From NCBI GenBank assembly GCA_036257595.1, contig DATAFF010000051.1, positions 1 to 16,388 on the forward strand: DNA of 16,388 nt, in the 5' to 3' direction. The translations under genes were made by a program, and so were the position numbers. Position 1 is the first letter of the stretch. Every line of letters starts with the position of its first letter. The DNA is from DATAFF01 sp036257595. GTDB taxonomy: Bacteria > Pseudomonadota > Alphaproteobacteria > Rhizobiales > Aestuariivirgaceae. This document shows, piece after piece, positions 1-11,100 of this stretch. The notes under the pieces are model-generated. The model searched no databases. It was not told the DNA's origin and worked only from the letters and a program-made list of their open reading frames with translations.

Positions 1-305
1 GCAAGCCCGGCACGGTCAAGCCGCACAAGAAGTTCAAGGCGGAGGCCTATATCCTGACCAAGGAGGAGGGCGGGCGGCATACGCCGTTCTTCACCAACTA
101 CCGGCCGCAGTTCTATTTCCGGACAACCGATGTCACCGGCGTGGTGCAGCTGCCGCAAGGCACCGAGATGGTGATGCCGGGAGACAACGTGACCATGGAC
201 GTCGAGCTGATCACGCCAATAGCCATGGAAGAGAAACTGCGCTTTGCCATCCGCGAAGGCGGCAGAACCGTCGGCGCCGGCGTCGTCGCCTCCATCATCG
301 AATAG
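1..305 (+). CDS. tuf: Elongation factor Tu, C-terminal 100 residues (partial, first tuf copy)
   Basis: This is the 3' end of an EF-Tu gene, the GTPase that delivers aminoacyl-tRNA to the ribosomal A site. The reading frame begins at base 3 and runs to a TAG at 303-305, so the start and the GTPase domain lie outside the window. What is visible is the end of domain 2 and domain 3, including the family-typical stretches TPFFTNYRPQFYFRTTDVTG, EMVMPGDN and LRFAIREGGRTVGAGVVA. Codons are mostly C- or G-ending (Ile is ATC five times and ATA once; Leu is CTG four times). The gene is followed after 44 bases by tRNA-Trp and secE. A second tuf gene begins at 16248, so the genome carries two copies, as is common in proteobacteria. 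The identification is secure. Confidence 0.98.
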   Translation, partial: KPGTVKPHKKFKAEAYILTKEEGGRHTPFFTNYRPQFYFRTTDVTGVVQLPQGTEMVMPGDNVTMDVELITPIAMEEKLRFAIREGGRTVGAGVVASIIE

Positions 306-315
306 AAAAAACATC

Positions 316-344
316 GGCCGGCGAGGCACTTGGCCTTGCCGGTC
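316..344 (+). other. Hairpin between tuf and tRNA-Trp
   Basis: The arms 316-327 and 333-344 form a 12-base-pair stem, with two G.T wobbles, closed by a five-base loop (328-332). It starts 10 bases after the tuf stop and ends 5 bases before the mature tRNA. No T-run follows it, so it does not look like an efficient intrinsic terminator. It may protect the tuf mRNA 3' end or set up processing of the tRNA 5' leader. That role is inference; only the pairing is seen. Confidence 0.55.
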
Positions 345-349
345 GGCAC

Positions 350-425
<76 letters not shown>

Positions 426-439
426 GGTAAATATGAATG

Positions 440-462
440 CGGCCGGGCCACAGCGCCGGCCG
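440..462 (+). other. Hairpin between tRNA-Trp and secE
   Basis: The perfect 7-bp inverted repeat CGGCCGG (440-446) and CCGGCCG (456-462) encloses a nine-base loop. It lies 14 bases after the tRNA CCA end and 11 to 14 bases before the secE start. It could mark the 3' trailer for RNase processing of the tRNA or shield the weak secE ribosome binding site. There is no T-run, so termination is unlikely. Confidence 0.5.
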
Positions 463-476
463 AACGGAATGGAATG

Positions 477-674
477 ATGGCTAGAACCAACCCGTTAGAG
501 TTCCTGCAGCAGGTTCGCCAGGAGGCCGCCAAGGTGACGTGGCCGACCCGCCGGGAAACCATGATCACCACCACCATGGTGCTGATCATGGTCGCGGTGT
601 CCTCCGTCTTCTTTCTGGTGGTCGACGCTGCGCTCCATTGGATGGTCGAGCGCGTTCTCGTGGTGAGCTTCTGA
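477..674 (+). CDS. secE: Protein translocase subunit SecE
   Basis: SecE is the small membrane subunit of the SecYEG translocon; it clamps SecY and is needed for export and membrane insertion of proteins. The 65-residue product has the family signature FLQQVRQEAAKVTWPTRRET (residues 9-28) on the cytoplasmic side, followed by one hydrophobic span at about residues 31-56. It is the short, single-span form usual outside the enterobacteria, whose SecE has three spans. Two adjacent ATG codons occur (474 and 477). I chose 477 because relatives begin MARTNP and its spacing from the weak Shine-Dalgarno GGAA at 466-469 is better; 474 would add only one Met. nusG follows 8 bases after the stop, so the two genes are almost certainly co-transcribed and perhaps translationally coupled. 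Confidence 0.96.
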   Translation: MARTNPLEFLQQVRQEAAKVTWPTRRETMITTTMVLIMVAVSSVFFLVVDAALHWMVERVLVVSF

Positions 675-682
675 GGGCGGGC

Positions 683-1213
683 ATGACCAAAAGGTGGTAC
701 ATCGTTCACGCCTACTCGAATTTCGAGAACAAGGTGGCGGACTCGATCAAGGAGCAGGCGGCCGCCAAAGGCCTGGGCGAGCTGTTCGAGCAGGTTCTCG
801 TGCCGACCGAGGAGGTGGTCGAGATGCGTCGCGGTCGCAAAGTGACCAGCGAGCGACGATTTTTTCCGGGATATGTGCTGGTGAAGATGGAAATGACCGA
901 CGAGGCATACCATCTGATCAAGAACACCCCCAAGGTCACCGGCTTTCTCGGATCGGACAACAAGCCAATTCCGATCACCGAAGCCGAGGCAACGCGTATC
1001 CTCCATCAAGTTCAGGAGGGTGTGGAGCGGCCGCGACCGTCGATCTCCTTCGAGATCGGCGAGCAGGTCAGGGTCGCCGATGGGCCCTTTGCCTCCTTCA
1101 ATGGTCTCGTTGAGGAGGTGGACGAGGAGCGCTCGCGCCTCAAGGTTGCAGTTTCGATCTTCGGGCGGCCGACCCCGGTCGAGCTGGAGTTCGGCCAGGT
1201 CGAGAAGGTCTAG
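683..1213 (+). CDS. nusG: Transcription termination/antitermination factor NusG
   Basis: NusG binds elongating RNA polymerase across the cleft, suppresses pausing, and links polymerase to Rho or to ribosomal protein S10. The 176-residue product has an N-terminal NGN domain (about residues 4-110, with WYIVHAYSNFENKVADSI and RRFFPGYVLVKMEM) and a C-terminal KOW domain (about 122-176, with FEIGEQVRVADGPFASFNG). This is the normal length for the family. The frame is open upstream to 539, but ATG 683 is chosen because the protein starts there with MTKRWYIVHAYSN as in relatives, and because GAGGGCGG lies just before it, overlapping the secE stop. It sits in the usual secE-nusG pair ahead of rplK. 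Nothing is missing or odd. Confidence 0.97.
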   Translation: MTKRWYIVHAYSNFENKVADSIKEQAAAKGLGELFEQVLVPTEEVVEMRRGRKVTSERRFFPGYVLVKMEMTDEAYHLIKNTPKVTGFLGSDNKPIPITEAEATRILHQVQEGVERPRPSISFEIGEQVRVADGPFASFNGLVEEVDEERSRLKVAVSIFGRPTPVELEFGQVEKV

Positions 1214-1228
1214 CTTTCGGAAATCCGG

Positions 1229-1255
1229 GTGGGAGGCCGCGATCGGCCGCACCAC
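1229..1255 (+). promoter_or_regulatory. rplK leader hairpin, candidate L1 autoregulatory site
   Basis: In the 77-base nusG-rplK gap, GTGG (1229-1232) pairs with CCAC (1252-1255) and GGCCG (1235-1239) with CGGCC (1244-1248), around a CGAT loop. The two helices are separated by an internal loop with extra bases on both sides. In other bacteria L1 represses rplK-rplA translation by binding a two-helix element with an internal loop in the rplK leader, so the position is right. I have not matched the exact L1 contact bases, so the regulatory role is inference. Confidence 0.4.
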
Positions 1256-1290
1256 TAACCTCAAGCGCCTGCGTCAGCAGGGAGGGAAGA

Positions 1291-1722
1291 ATGGCAAAGA
1301 AGATAACGGGTTACATCACGTTGCAGGTCAAAGCGGGGCAAGCCAACCCGTCGCCGCCGATCGGGCCGGCGCTCGGGCAGCGTGGCCTCAATATCATGAT
1401 GTTCTGCAAGGAGTTCAACGCGGCGACGCAGAGCATGGAGCCGGGCGCGCCGGTGACCGTGCTGATCACGGCCTACCAGGACAAGTCCTTCAGCTTCCTG
1501 ATCAAGACCCCGCCGGCATCCTACCTGCTGCGCAAGGCGGCAGGCGTTGAGAAGGGCGCCAAGGAACCGGGACGCGGCGGCTTTATCGGCAAGGTCACCA
1601 AGGCGCAGGTGCGGGAGATCGCCGAGAAGAAGATGGTGGACCTGAATGCGAGAGATCTCGATGCGGCCTCCCGGATCATTGCCGGATCGGCCCGCGCCAT
1701 GGGCCTCGAAGTGGTGGAGTGA
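1291..1722 (+). CDS. rplK: 50S ribosomal protein L11 (uL11)
   Basis: L11 binds the GTPase-associated region of 23S rRNA at the base of the L10/L12 stalk and takes part in factor-dependent steps and the stringent response. The product has 143 residues, the usual length. It shows the N-terminal proline-rich motif PSPPIGPALGQRGLNIM (from residue 20), including the prolines at 22 and 23 of the thiostrepton-binding region. The C-terminal rRNA-binding domain (from about residue 72) contains KTPPASYLLRKAAGVEKGA. The ATG follows a strong Shine-Dalgarno GGAGG at 1281-1285. rplA starts 3 bases after the stop, which points to translational coupling and shared control by L1. Confidence 0.98.
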   Translation: MAKKITGYITLQVKAGQANPSPPIGPALGQRGLNIMMFCKEFNAATQSMEPGAPVTVLITAYQDKSFSFLIKTPPASYLLRKAAGVEKGAKEPGRGGFIGKVTKAQVREIAEKKMVDLNARDLDAASRIIAGSARAMGLEVVE

Positions 1723-1725
1723 GCC

Positions 1726-2433
1726 ATGTCAAGAATTTCGAAGAGAGTGACGAAGACTCGCGAAGGTCTTGATCCGGCCAAGTCCTACGACCTGAACGAG
1801 GCGCTGAAGATGATCAAGCACCGCGCCGTCGCCAAGTTCGACGAGACGATCGAGGTCGCGCTCAATCTCGGAGTCGATCCGCGCCATGCCGACCAGATGG
1901 TTCGCGGCGTGTGCAACCTGCCGAACGGCACTGGCCGCAAGGTTCGGGTCGCGGTGTTTGCCAAGGGCGGCAAGGCGGAGGAGGCCAAGAAGGCCGGGGC
2001 CGATATTGTCGGGGCGGAGGACCTGGTCGAAACCGTCCAGAAGGGCACGATCGAGTTCGACCGGGCGATTGCCACGCCCGACATGATGCCGCTGGTCGGC
2101 CGGCTCGGAAAGGTGCTCGGTCCGCGCGGGCTGATGCCGAATCCAAAGGTCGGCACGGTAACCCCCGATGTCGCCGGGGCCGTGAAGGCCGCCAAGGGCG
2201 GTGCGGTCGAGTTCAAAGTGGAGAAGGCCGGCATCGTCCATGCCGGGGTCGGCAAGGCGAGCTTCTCCGAGGACGCTCTGGCCGGCAATATCCGCGCCTT
2301 TGTCGACGCCGTGGTCAAGGCCAAGCCGACCGGGGCGAAGGGTACTTATCTGAAAAGGGTGTCGCTGAGCTCGACCATGGGCCCCGGCATCAAGCTCGAT
2401 CTCGCGACGGTTGTCCCGGGAAGTCAGAGCTGA
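1726..2433 (+). CDS. rplA: 50S ribosomal protein L1 (uL1)
   Basis: L1 forms the mobile stalk beside the E site, helps tRNA leave, and in many bacteria represses its own rplK-rplA mRNA. The 235-residue product is of normal length. Family hallmarks include YDLNEALKMIK near residue 20, NLGVDPRHADQMVRG, the central segment DMMPLVGRLGKVLGPRGLMPNPKVGTV, and the C-terminal YLKRVSLSSTMGPGIKLD. The ATG lies 3 bases after the rplK stop, and the ribosome binding site GTGGAG falls inside the end of rplK. After the stop comes a 363-base leader before rplJ, so L10/L12 synthesis can be set separately from L11/L1. Confidence 0.98.
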   Translation: MSRISKRVTKTREGLDPAKSYDLNEALKMIKHRAVAKFDETIEVALNLGVDPRHADQMVRGVCNLPNGTGRKVRVAVFAKGGKAEEAKKAGADIVGAEDLVETVQKGTIEFDRAIATPDMMPLVGRLGKVLGPRGLMPNPKVGTVTPDVAGAVKAAKGGAVEFKVEKAGIVHAGVGKASFSEDALAGNIRAFVDAVVKAKPTGAKGTYLKRVSLSSTMGPGIKLDLATVVPGSQS

Positions 2434-2515
2434 AGTGGAATTCCGGTCGCGGCGGTCTTGCCGGGGCCGGTCGCCTGCCGCTCGGTGGCGTTGAAACCGG
2501 GTGGCGGGTGAAACT

Positions 2516-2581
2516 CCTGTCCGAGATTGCAGGCGCGGCGCCGTCGGGCACCGCTTAAAACGCCAGCCTGCATGAGATGGG
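2516..2581 (+). promoter_or_regulatory. Kink-turn hairpin in the L10 leader (probable L10(L12)4 binding site)
   Basis: The outer stem CCTGTC (2516-2521) pairs with GATGGG (2576-2581). A three-base bulge CGA (2522-2524) follows on the 5' side only. Next come two tandem sheared pairs, G2525.A2575 and A2526.G2574, a T.T mismatch (2527/2573), and the 7-bp stem TGCAGGC-type helix (2528-2534 with 2566-2572). This order (stem, three-base loop, tandem G.A/A.G, stem) is the kink-turn consensus. An inner helix 2535-2538 with 2551-2554 extends the element, leaving an A-rich strand at 2555-2565 unpaired. L10 is known to bind a kink-turn in 23S rRNA helix 42 and a mimic in its own mRNA. The structure is seen; the binding is inferred. 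Confidence 0.72.
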
Positions 2582-2759
2582 CGTCAGAACGAGTCACGGA
2601 TGGCGATTTCGGTCGCTTTCGGGATGCGGTTTGAACCTCACAGGACCTGGGTGCCGGTTTGGCCGGCTGCCCCGGGGACAGGCAGTCGAGTGCCGCTGGA
2701 ACGGCGCCGCCCCTGCCTGATGGCGGGGCGCGGTTTCCGAGCCCGGCGGTTGGTCCAAC

Positions 2760-2780
2760 GGGTCCTCTTTCGGGAGGCCC
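2760..2780 (+). promoter_or_regulatory. UUCG-capped hairpin next to the rplJ ribosome binding site
   Basis: GGG (2760-2762) and CCTCT (2764-2768) pair with GGAGG (2773-2777) and CCC (2778-2780), with T2763 bulged and a UUCG loop at 2769-2772. It ends five bases before the Shine-Dalgarno GGAGAG (2786-2791). CTCTTT at 2765-2770 could instead pair with that GGAGAG, so the hairpin and a sequestered ribosome binding site are mutually exclusive. The switch itself is inference. Confidence 0.45.
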
Positions 2781-2796
2781 AATTTGGAGAGAGCAA

Positions 2797-3321
2797 GTGG
2801 AGAGAGCTGAAAAAGCAGAGCTCGTCGCGTCGCTCAACGCGGTTTTCAAAACCACCGGCTCGGTCGTGGTGAGCCACAATCTTGGCTTGACGGTTGCCCA
2901 GGTGAACGACCTGCGCGGACGGATGGCCAAGGCTGGCGCGACCGTGAAGGTGGCGAAGAACCGCTTGGCGAAGCTTGCTCTTGACGGGACACCCGCGAAG
3001 GAGATGGCGGACCTGTTCAAGGGTCCGACCATGGTGGCCTATGCCGCCGATCCGGTCGCAGCGCCGAAGGTGGCCACGGAGTTTGCCAGGCAGAACGAGA
3101 AATTCGTCGTTCTGGGCGGCACGCTCGGCGGCTCGCGCCTCAACGCTCAGGGTGTCAAGGCCTTGGCAGACCTGCCGTCGCTCGATGAGTTGCGGGCGCG
3201 GCTGGTCGGCATGATCCAGACCCCGGGAACCCGCCTCGCGGTGCTGTTAAAGGCGCCTGGCGGCCAGCTCGCAAGGGTGCTCAAGGCCTATGCCGACAAG
3301 GACAATGCTCCGGCCGCGTGA
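2797..3321 (+). CDS. rplJ: 50S ribosomal protein L10 (uL10)
   Basis: L10 anchors the L12 dimers to the 50S GTPase centre and, with them, binds 23S rRNA. The 174-residue product is the usual length. It has the N-terminal rRNA/L11-facing domain (VVVSHNLGLTVAQVNDLRGRM, then KVAKNRLAKLAL and FKGPTMVAYAADPVAAPKV) and a C-terminal helix for L12 dimers (about residues 140-168, GGQLARVLKAYADKD). The frame is open upstream to 2659, but the conserved protein begins at VERAEKAELV. I therefore take GTG 2797 as start; it sits five bases after GGAGAG. A GTG start behind a structured leader fits translational control of this gene. rplL follows after 47 bases. Confidence 0.95.
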   Translation: MERAEKAELVASLNAVFKTTGSVVVSHNLGLTVAQVNDLRGRMAKAGATVKVAKNRLAKLALDGTPAKEMADLFKGPTMVAYAADPVAAPKVATEFARQNEKFVVLGGTLGGSRLNAQGVKALADLPSLDELRARLVGMIQTPGTRLAVLLKAPGGQLARVLKAYADKDNAPAA

Positions 3322-3368
3322 CGGTCAAGCAGTGAAATCTGGTTCAAACCCAATCGAAAGAGTGAGAA

Positions 3369-3746
3369 ATGGCTGACCTAAGCAAAATTGTTGATGAGCT
3401 GTCGAACCTGACCGTCCTCGAAGCGGCCGAACTGTCCAAGCTCCTGGAGGAGAAGTGGGGCGTGTCGGCGGCGGCACCGGTGGCGGTGGCTGCTGCCGGG
3501 CCGGCAGCAGCGGCTGCGGCGCCGGTCGAGGAGAAGACCGAGTTCGACGTGATCCTGGCCAAGACGGGCGAGAAGAAGATCGAGGTGATCAAGGAGGTCC
3601 GGGCGATCACCGGCCTTGGCCTCAAAGAGGCGAAGGATCTGGTCGAGGGAGCCCCGAAGCCGGTCAAGGAGGCCATCGCCAAGAAGGATGCCGAGGAGAT
3701 CAAGAAGAAGCTCGAAGCGGTGGGTGCCACTGTCGAGCTCAAGTAA
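3369..3746 (+). CDS. rplL: 50S ribosomal protein L7/L12 (bL12)
   Basis: L12 is the multi-copy stalk protein that recruits and stimulates translational GTPases such as EF-Tu and EF-G. The 125-residue product shows the N-terminal dimerisation and L10-binding domain (residues 1-32). A flexible alanine/proline/valine-rich hinge follows (about 33-53), and then the C-terminal factor-binding domain (54-125, with KTEFDVIL, KIEVIKEVRAITGLGLKEAK and AKKDAEEIKKKLEAVGA). The length is typical. The ribosome binding site is a purine-rich stretch GAAAGAGTGAG that is not a perfect Shine-Dalgarno. L12 is made in excess over L10, so this start is expected to be efficient despite that. Confidence 0.98.
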   Translation: MADLSKIVDELSNLTVLEAAELSKLLEEKWGVSAAAPVAVAAAGPAAAAAAPVEEKTEFDVILAKTGEKKIEVIKEVRAITGLGLKEAKDLVEGAPKPVKEAIAKKDAEEIKKKLEAVGATVELK

Positions 3747-3748
3747 AC

Positions 3749-3802
3749 GTGATTTGCGTTTCGGGGCGAACAGGGGTTTCCCCTGCCGCCCCGGAGCGTC
3801 AC
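3749..3802 (+). other. Large hairpin after rplL (possible attenuator or processing site)
   Basis: CGGGGCG (3762-3768) pairs with CGCCCCG (3787-3793), and CAGGGG (3771-3776) with CCCCTG (3780-3785) around a TTT loop, giving 13 G+C-rich pairs with one small internal loop. GTGA (3749-3752) and TCAC (3799-3802) may close it further. It starts within a few bases of the rplL stop and has no T-run after it. In E. coli the same gap has an attenuator and an RNase III cut that set the ratio of L12 to polymerase mRNA. An equivalent role here is plausible but unproven. Confidence 0.55.
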
Positions 3803-3820
3803 TGACTACGAACTTCTTCC

Positions 3821-3865
3821 AGACGGTTTTCCCCGGGCCCCCAGGGGGCTCGTGGCAAGCCGTCT
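3821..3865 (+). other. Second hairpin upstream of rpoB
   Basis: AGACGG (3821-3826) pairs with CCGTCT (3860-3865). Inside it, GCCCC and GGGGC around positions 3837-3849 can form a very stable helix. It ends 25 bases before the rpoB Shine-Dalgarno. There is no T-run, so it may serve in mRNA processing or stability rather than termination. Confidence 0.45.
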
Positions 3866-3902
3866 CCATGGTTTGACTACTACCCCATACGAAGGAAACG
3901 TG

Positions 3903-7988
<4,086 letters not shown>

Positions 7989-8026
7989 GTTGAAACAGCA
8001 AGAACCCCGCAGGGGCTGCGCCGCCC

Positions 8027-8054
8027 CCCTTCTCCCCGGACGCGGGGAGAAGGG
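8027..8054 (+). repeat. Perfect 12-bp palindrome between rpoB and rpoC
   Basis: CCCTTCTCCCCG (8027-8038) and CGGGGAGAAGGG (8043-8054) are exact inverted repeats around a GACG loop. A smaller CCCC/GGGG hairpin lies just upstream (8004-8014). The sequence style resembles the GC-rich palindromic units scattered between genes in rhizobial genomes, but one window cannot show that it is dispersed. It has no T-run, so it is not an intrinsic terminator. It would fold strongly in the rpoBC mRNA. Confidence 0.6.
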
Positions 8055-8061
8055 CGAGGGC

Positions 8062-8100
8062 ATGAACAGTTACAGATTTTTCAAGGAGTCGATCGACTGA
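8062..8100 (+). CDS. Candidate 12-codon leader ORF overlapping the rpoC start
   Basis: ATG 8062 opens a short frame reading MNSYRFFKESID, with TGA at 8098-8100 overlapping the rpoC ATG (TGATG). GAAGGG at 8049-8054 is spaced 7 bases before it, but lies in the 3' arm of the palindrome at 8027-8054. The rpoC Shine-Dalgarno AAGGAG (8083-8088) is inside this frame. It could couple rpoC translation to ribosomes arriving from upstream. It could equally be chance, since such short frames are common; I do not claim a function. Confidence 0.2.
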   Translation: MNSYRFFKESID

Positions 8101-11100
8101 TGAAACAAGAGGTCATGAACGTCTTTGCCCCGGCTGGTCAGCCTCAGACTTTCGACCAGATCCGGATCTCCATTGCCTCTCCTGAGAAAATCAATTCCTG
8201 GTCCTTCGGCGAGATCAAGAAGCCGGAGACCATCAACTATCGCACCTTCAAGCCGGAGCGCGACGGGCTGTTCTGCGCCCGGATCTTCGGGCCCATCAAG
8301 GATTACGAGTGCCTGTGCGGCAAGTACAAGCGGATGAAGTACAAGGGCATCATCTGCGAAAAATGCGGCGTCGAGGTCACCCTCGCCAAAGTCCGGCGGG
8401 AGCGGATGGGCCATATCGAGCTCGCCGCCCCGGTGGCGCATATCTGGTTCCTGAAGTCGCTGCCGTCGCGCATAGGGCTCCTGCTCGACATGACGCTGAA
8501 GGACATCGAGCGGGTGCTCTATTTCGAGAACTACATCGTGCTCGAGCCCGGGCTGACGCCGCTCAAGCTGCACCAGCTCCTGTCGGAGGAGGAATATCTC
8601 ACCGCCATCGATAGCTATGGCGAGGATGGTTTCACTGCCTCGATCGGCGCCGAGGCGGTGCGCGAGCTCCTGACCGGGATCAATCTCGAGAAACTTCGGG
8701 ACGATCTGCGCAAGGAGATTGCCGAGTCGACCTCGGACCTCAAGCCCAAGAAGCTTGCCAAGCGGCTGAAGATCGTCGAGGCCTTCATCGAGTCCGGCAA
8801 TCGCCCGGAGTGGATGATCCTGACCGTCGTGCCGGTGATCCCGCCGGAGCTCCGGCCGCTGGTGCCGCTGGATGGCGGACGGTTCGCCACCTCCGACCTC
8901 AACGACCTGTACCGGCGCGTCATCAACCGCAACAACCGGCTGAAGCGGCTGATCGAGCTCAGGGCACCGGACATCATCATCCGCAACGAGAAGCGCATGC
9001 TGCAGGAGGCGGTGGACGCGCTGTTCGACAATGGTCGGCGTGGTCGGGTCATCACCGGCGCCAACAAGCGGCCGCTGAAGTCGCTCGCCGACATGCTGAA
9101 GGGCAAGCAGGGCCGGTTCCGCCAGAATCTCCTCGGCAAGCGCGTCGACTATTCCGGCCGCTCGGTCATCGTGGTCGGTCCCGAGCTCAAGCTGCATCAG
9201 TGCGGGCTGCCGAAGAAGATGGCGCTCGAGCTGTTCAAGCCGTTCATCTATTCGCGGCTCGATGCCAAGGGCTTGTCGGCCACCGTCAAGCAGGCGAAGA
9301 AGCTGGTCGAGAAGGAGAAGCCCGAGGTCTGGGACATTCTCGACGAGGTGATCCGGGAGCATCCGGTGCTGCTGAACCGGGCGCCGACGCTGCACCGTCT
9401 CGGGATCCAGGCGTTCGAGCCGACGCTGATCGAAGGCAAGGCGATCCAGCTCCATCCCCTGGTCTGCGCCGCGTTCAACGCCGATTTCGACGGCGACCAG
9501 ATGGCGGTGCATGTGCCGCTGTCGCTCGAGGCGCAGCTCGAGGCGCGGGTGCTGATGATGTCGACCAACAACATCCTGCACCCGGCCAATGGCGCCCCGA
9601 TCATCGTGCCGTCGCAGGATATCGTGCTCGGTCTCTACTATCTCTCGCTTGTCCGCAACGGCGAGCCGGGCGAGGGCAAGCTGTTTGCCAGCATGGCCGA
9701 GATCGACCATGCGCTGGCGAGCGGCGTGGTGACGCTGCATGCCAAGATCAAGGCGCGGTTCAAATATATCGGGCTCGACGGCAAGGAGGTGTCGAAGGTC
9801 TTCGAGACCACGCCGGGCCGGATGAAGATCGGCGAGCTGCTGCCACGCGAGCCTGGCATCAGCCTGGAGCTGTGCAACAAGCTCCTGACCAAGCGCGAGA
9901 TCTCGAAGATGATCGACGCCGTCTACCGCCATTGCGGGCAGAAGGAGTCGGTGATCTTCTGCGACAAGATCATGGGCCTCGGCTTCTATCACGCGTTCAA
10001 GGCAGGCATCTCCTTCGGCAAGGACGACATGGTCATTCCGGATACGAAGGAGCGGCTGGTCGAGGAGACGCGCGAGCTCGCCAAGGAGTACGAGCAGCAA
10101 TATATCGACGGGCTGATCACCCAGGGCGAGAAGTACAACAAGGTGGTCGATGCCTGGGCGAAGTGCACCGACCGGGTGGCCGACGAGATGATGTCGCGAA
10201 TCTCGGCGGTGCAGGTCGAGCCGGAGACGGGCCGCGAAAAGCCGGTCAACTCGATCTATATGATGGCCCACTCGGGCGCCCGCGGGTCGCCGGCCCAGAT
10301 GAAGCAGCTGGCCGGCATGCGCGGGCTCATGGCCAAGCCGTCGGGCGAGATCATCGAGACACCGATCATCTCCAACTTCAAGGAGGGCCTGTCGGTGCTC
10401 GAGTACTTCAACTCGACCCATGGCGCCCGCAAGGGTCTCGCCGACACCGCTCTGAAAACGGCCAATTCCGGCTATCTGACGCGCCGGCTCGTCGATGTTG
10501 CCCAGGACTGCATCATCACCGAGGATGATTGCGGGACCGAGGAGTCGATCACGGCGCGGCCGCTGATCGATGCCGGCGAGGTCATCGCATCGCTGGGCAG
10601 CAGGGTGCTCGGGCGCACGGCGGCCGAGGATGTCAAGGACCCGGTGAGCGGCGCCGTTCTGGTCGCGCGCAATGACGAGATCCTCGAAAGCCATGTCGAG
10701 GCGATCGAAAAGGCGGGAATCCAGAACGTCCGGATCCGCTCGGTGCTGACCTGCGCCACCAAGTTCGGCGTCTGTGCCAAGTGCTACGGGCGCGACCTAG
10801 CGCGCGGCACGCCGGTGAACATGGGCGAGGCGGTGGGCGTGATCGCGGCACAGTCGATCGGCGAGCCGGGAACCCAGCTCACCATGCGCACCTTCCATAT
10901 CGGCGGCACCGCGCAGGTGCTCGATGAATCCTTCATCGAGTCGAACCACGACGGCATCGTCAGGATGCGCAACCGGAATGTCGTTCGCGACTCCTCCGGC
11001 AAGCTCATCGTGATGGGCCGCAACATGTCGCTGGTCATCGAGGATGCCAACGGCACCGAGCGGGCGGTCCACAAGATCACCTATGGCACCCGCCTGTTTG

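Larger units (their letters stand above)
2434..2796 (+). promoter_or_regulatory. Long rplJ leader between rplA and rplJ
   Basis: This 363-base stretch has no convincing gene. It contains the kink-turn hairpin at 2516-2581, a GCCGG/CCGGC hairpin (2653-2657 with 2663-2667), the palindrome CCCCGGGG at 2670-2677, and a UUCG-capped hairpin at 2760-2780 just before the rplJ ribosome binding site. In E. coli the equivalent region is the target for autogenous repression by the L10(L12)4 complex. Here the same job is inferred from position and structure. I saw no convincing -35/-10 pair in it. Confidence 0.7.

Noticed and set aside
2659..2796. A 46-residue N-terminal extension of L10
   Set aside because: The added residues are unlike any L10, the region is the structured leader, and GTG 2797 has a well-placed Shine-Dalgarno.
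3852..3902. A 17-residue N-terminal extension of RpoB
   Set aside because: The conserved RpoB start is at ATG 3903, preceded by GAAGGAA; the extension overlaps the hairpin arm.
8070..10694. An 874-codon minus-strand frame opposite rpoC
   Set aside because: It is the mirror of rpoC codons, has the same biased composition and no recognisable domain or ribosome binding site.
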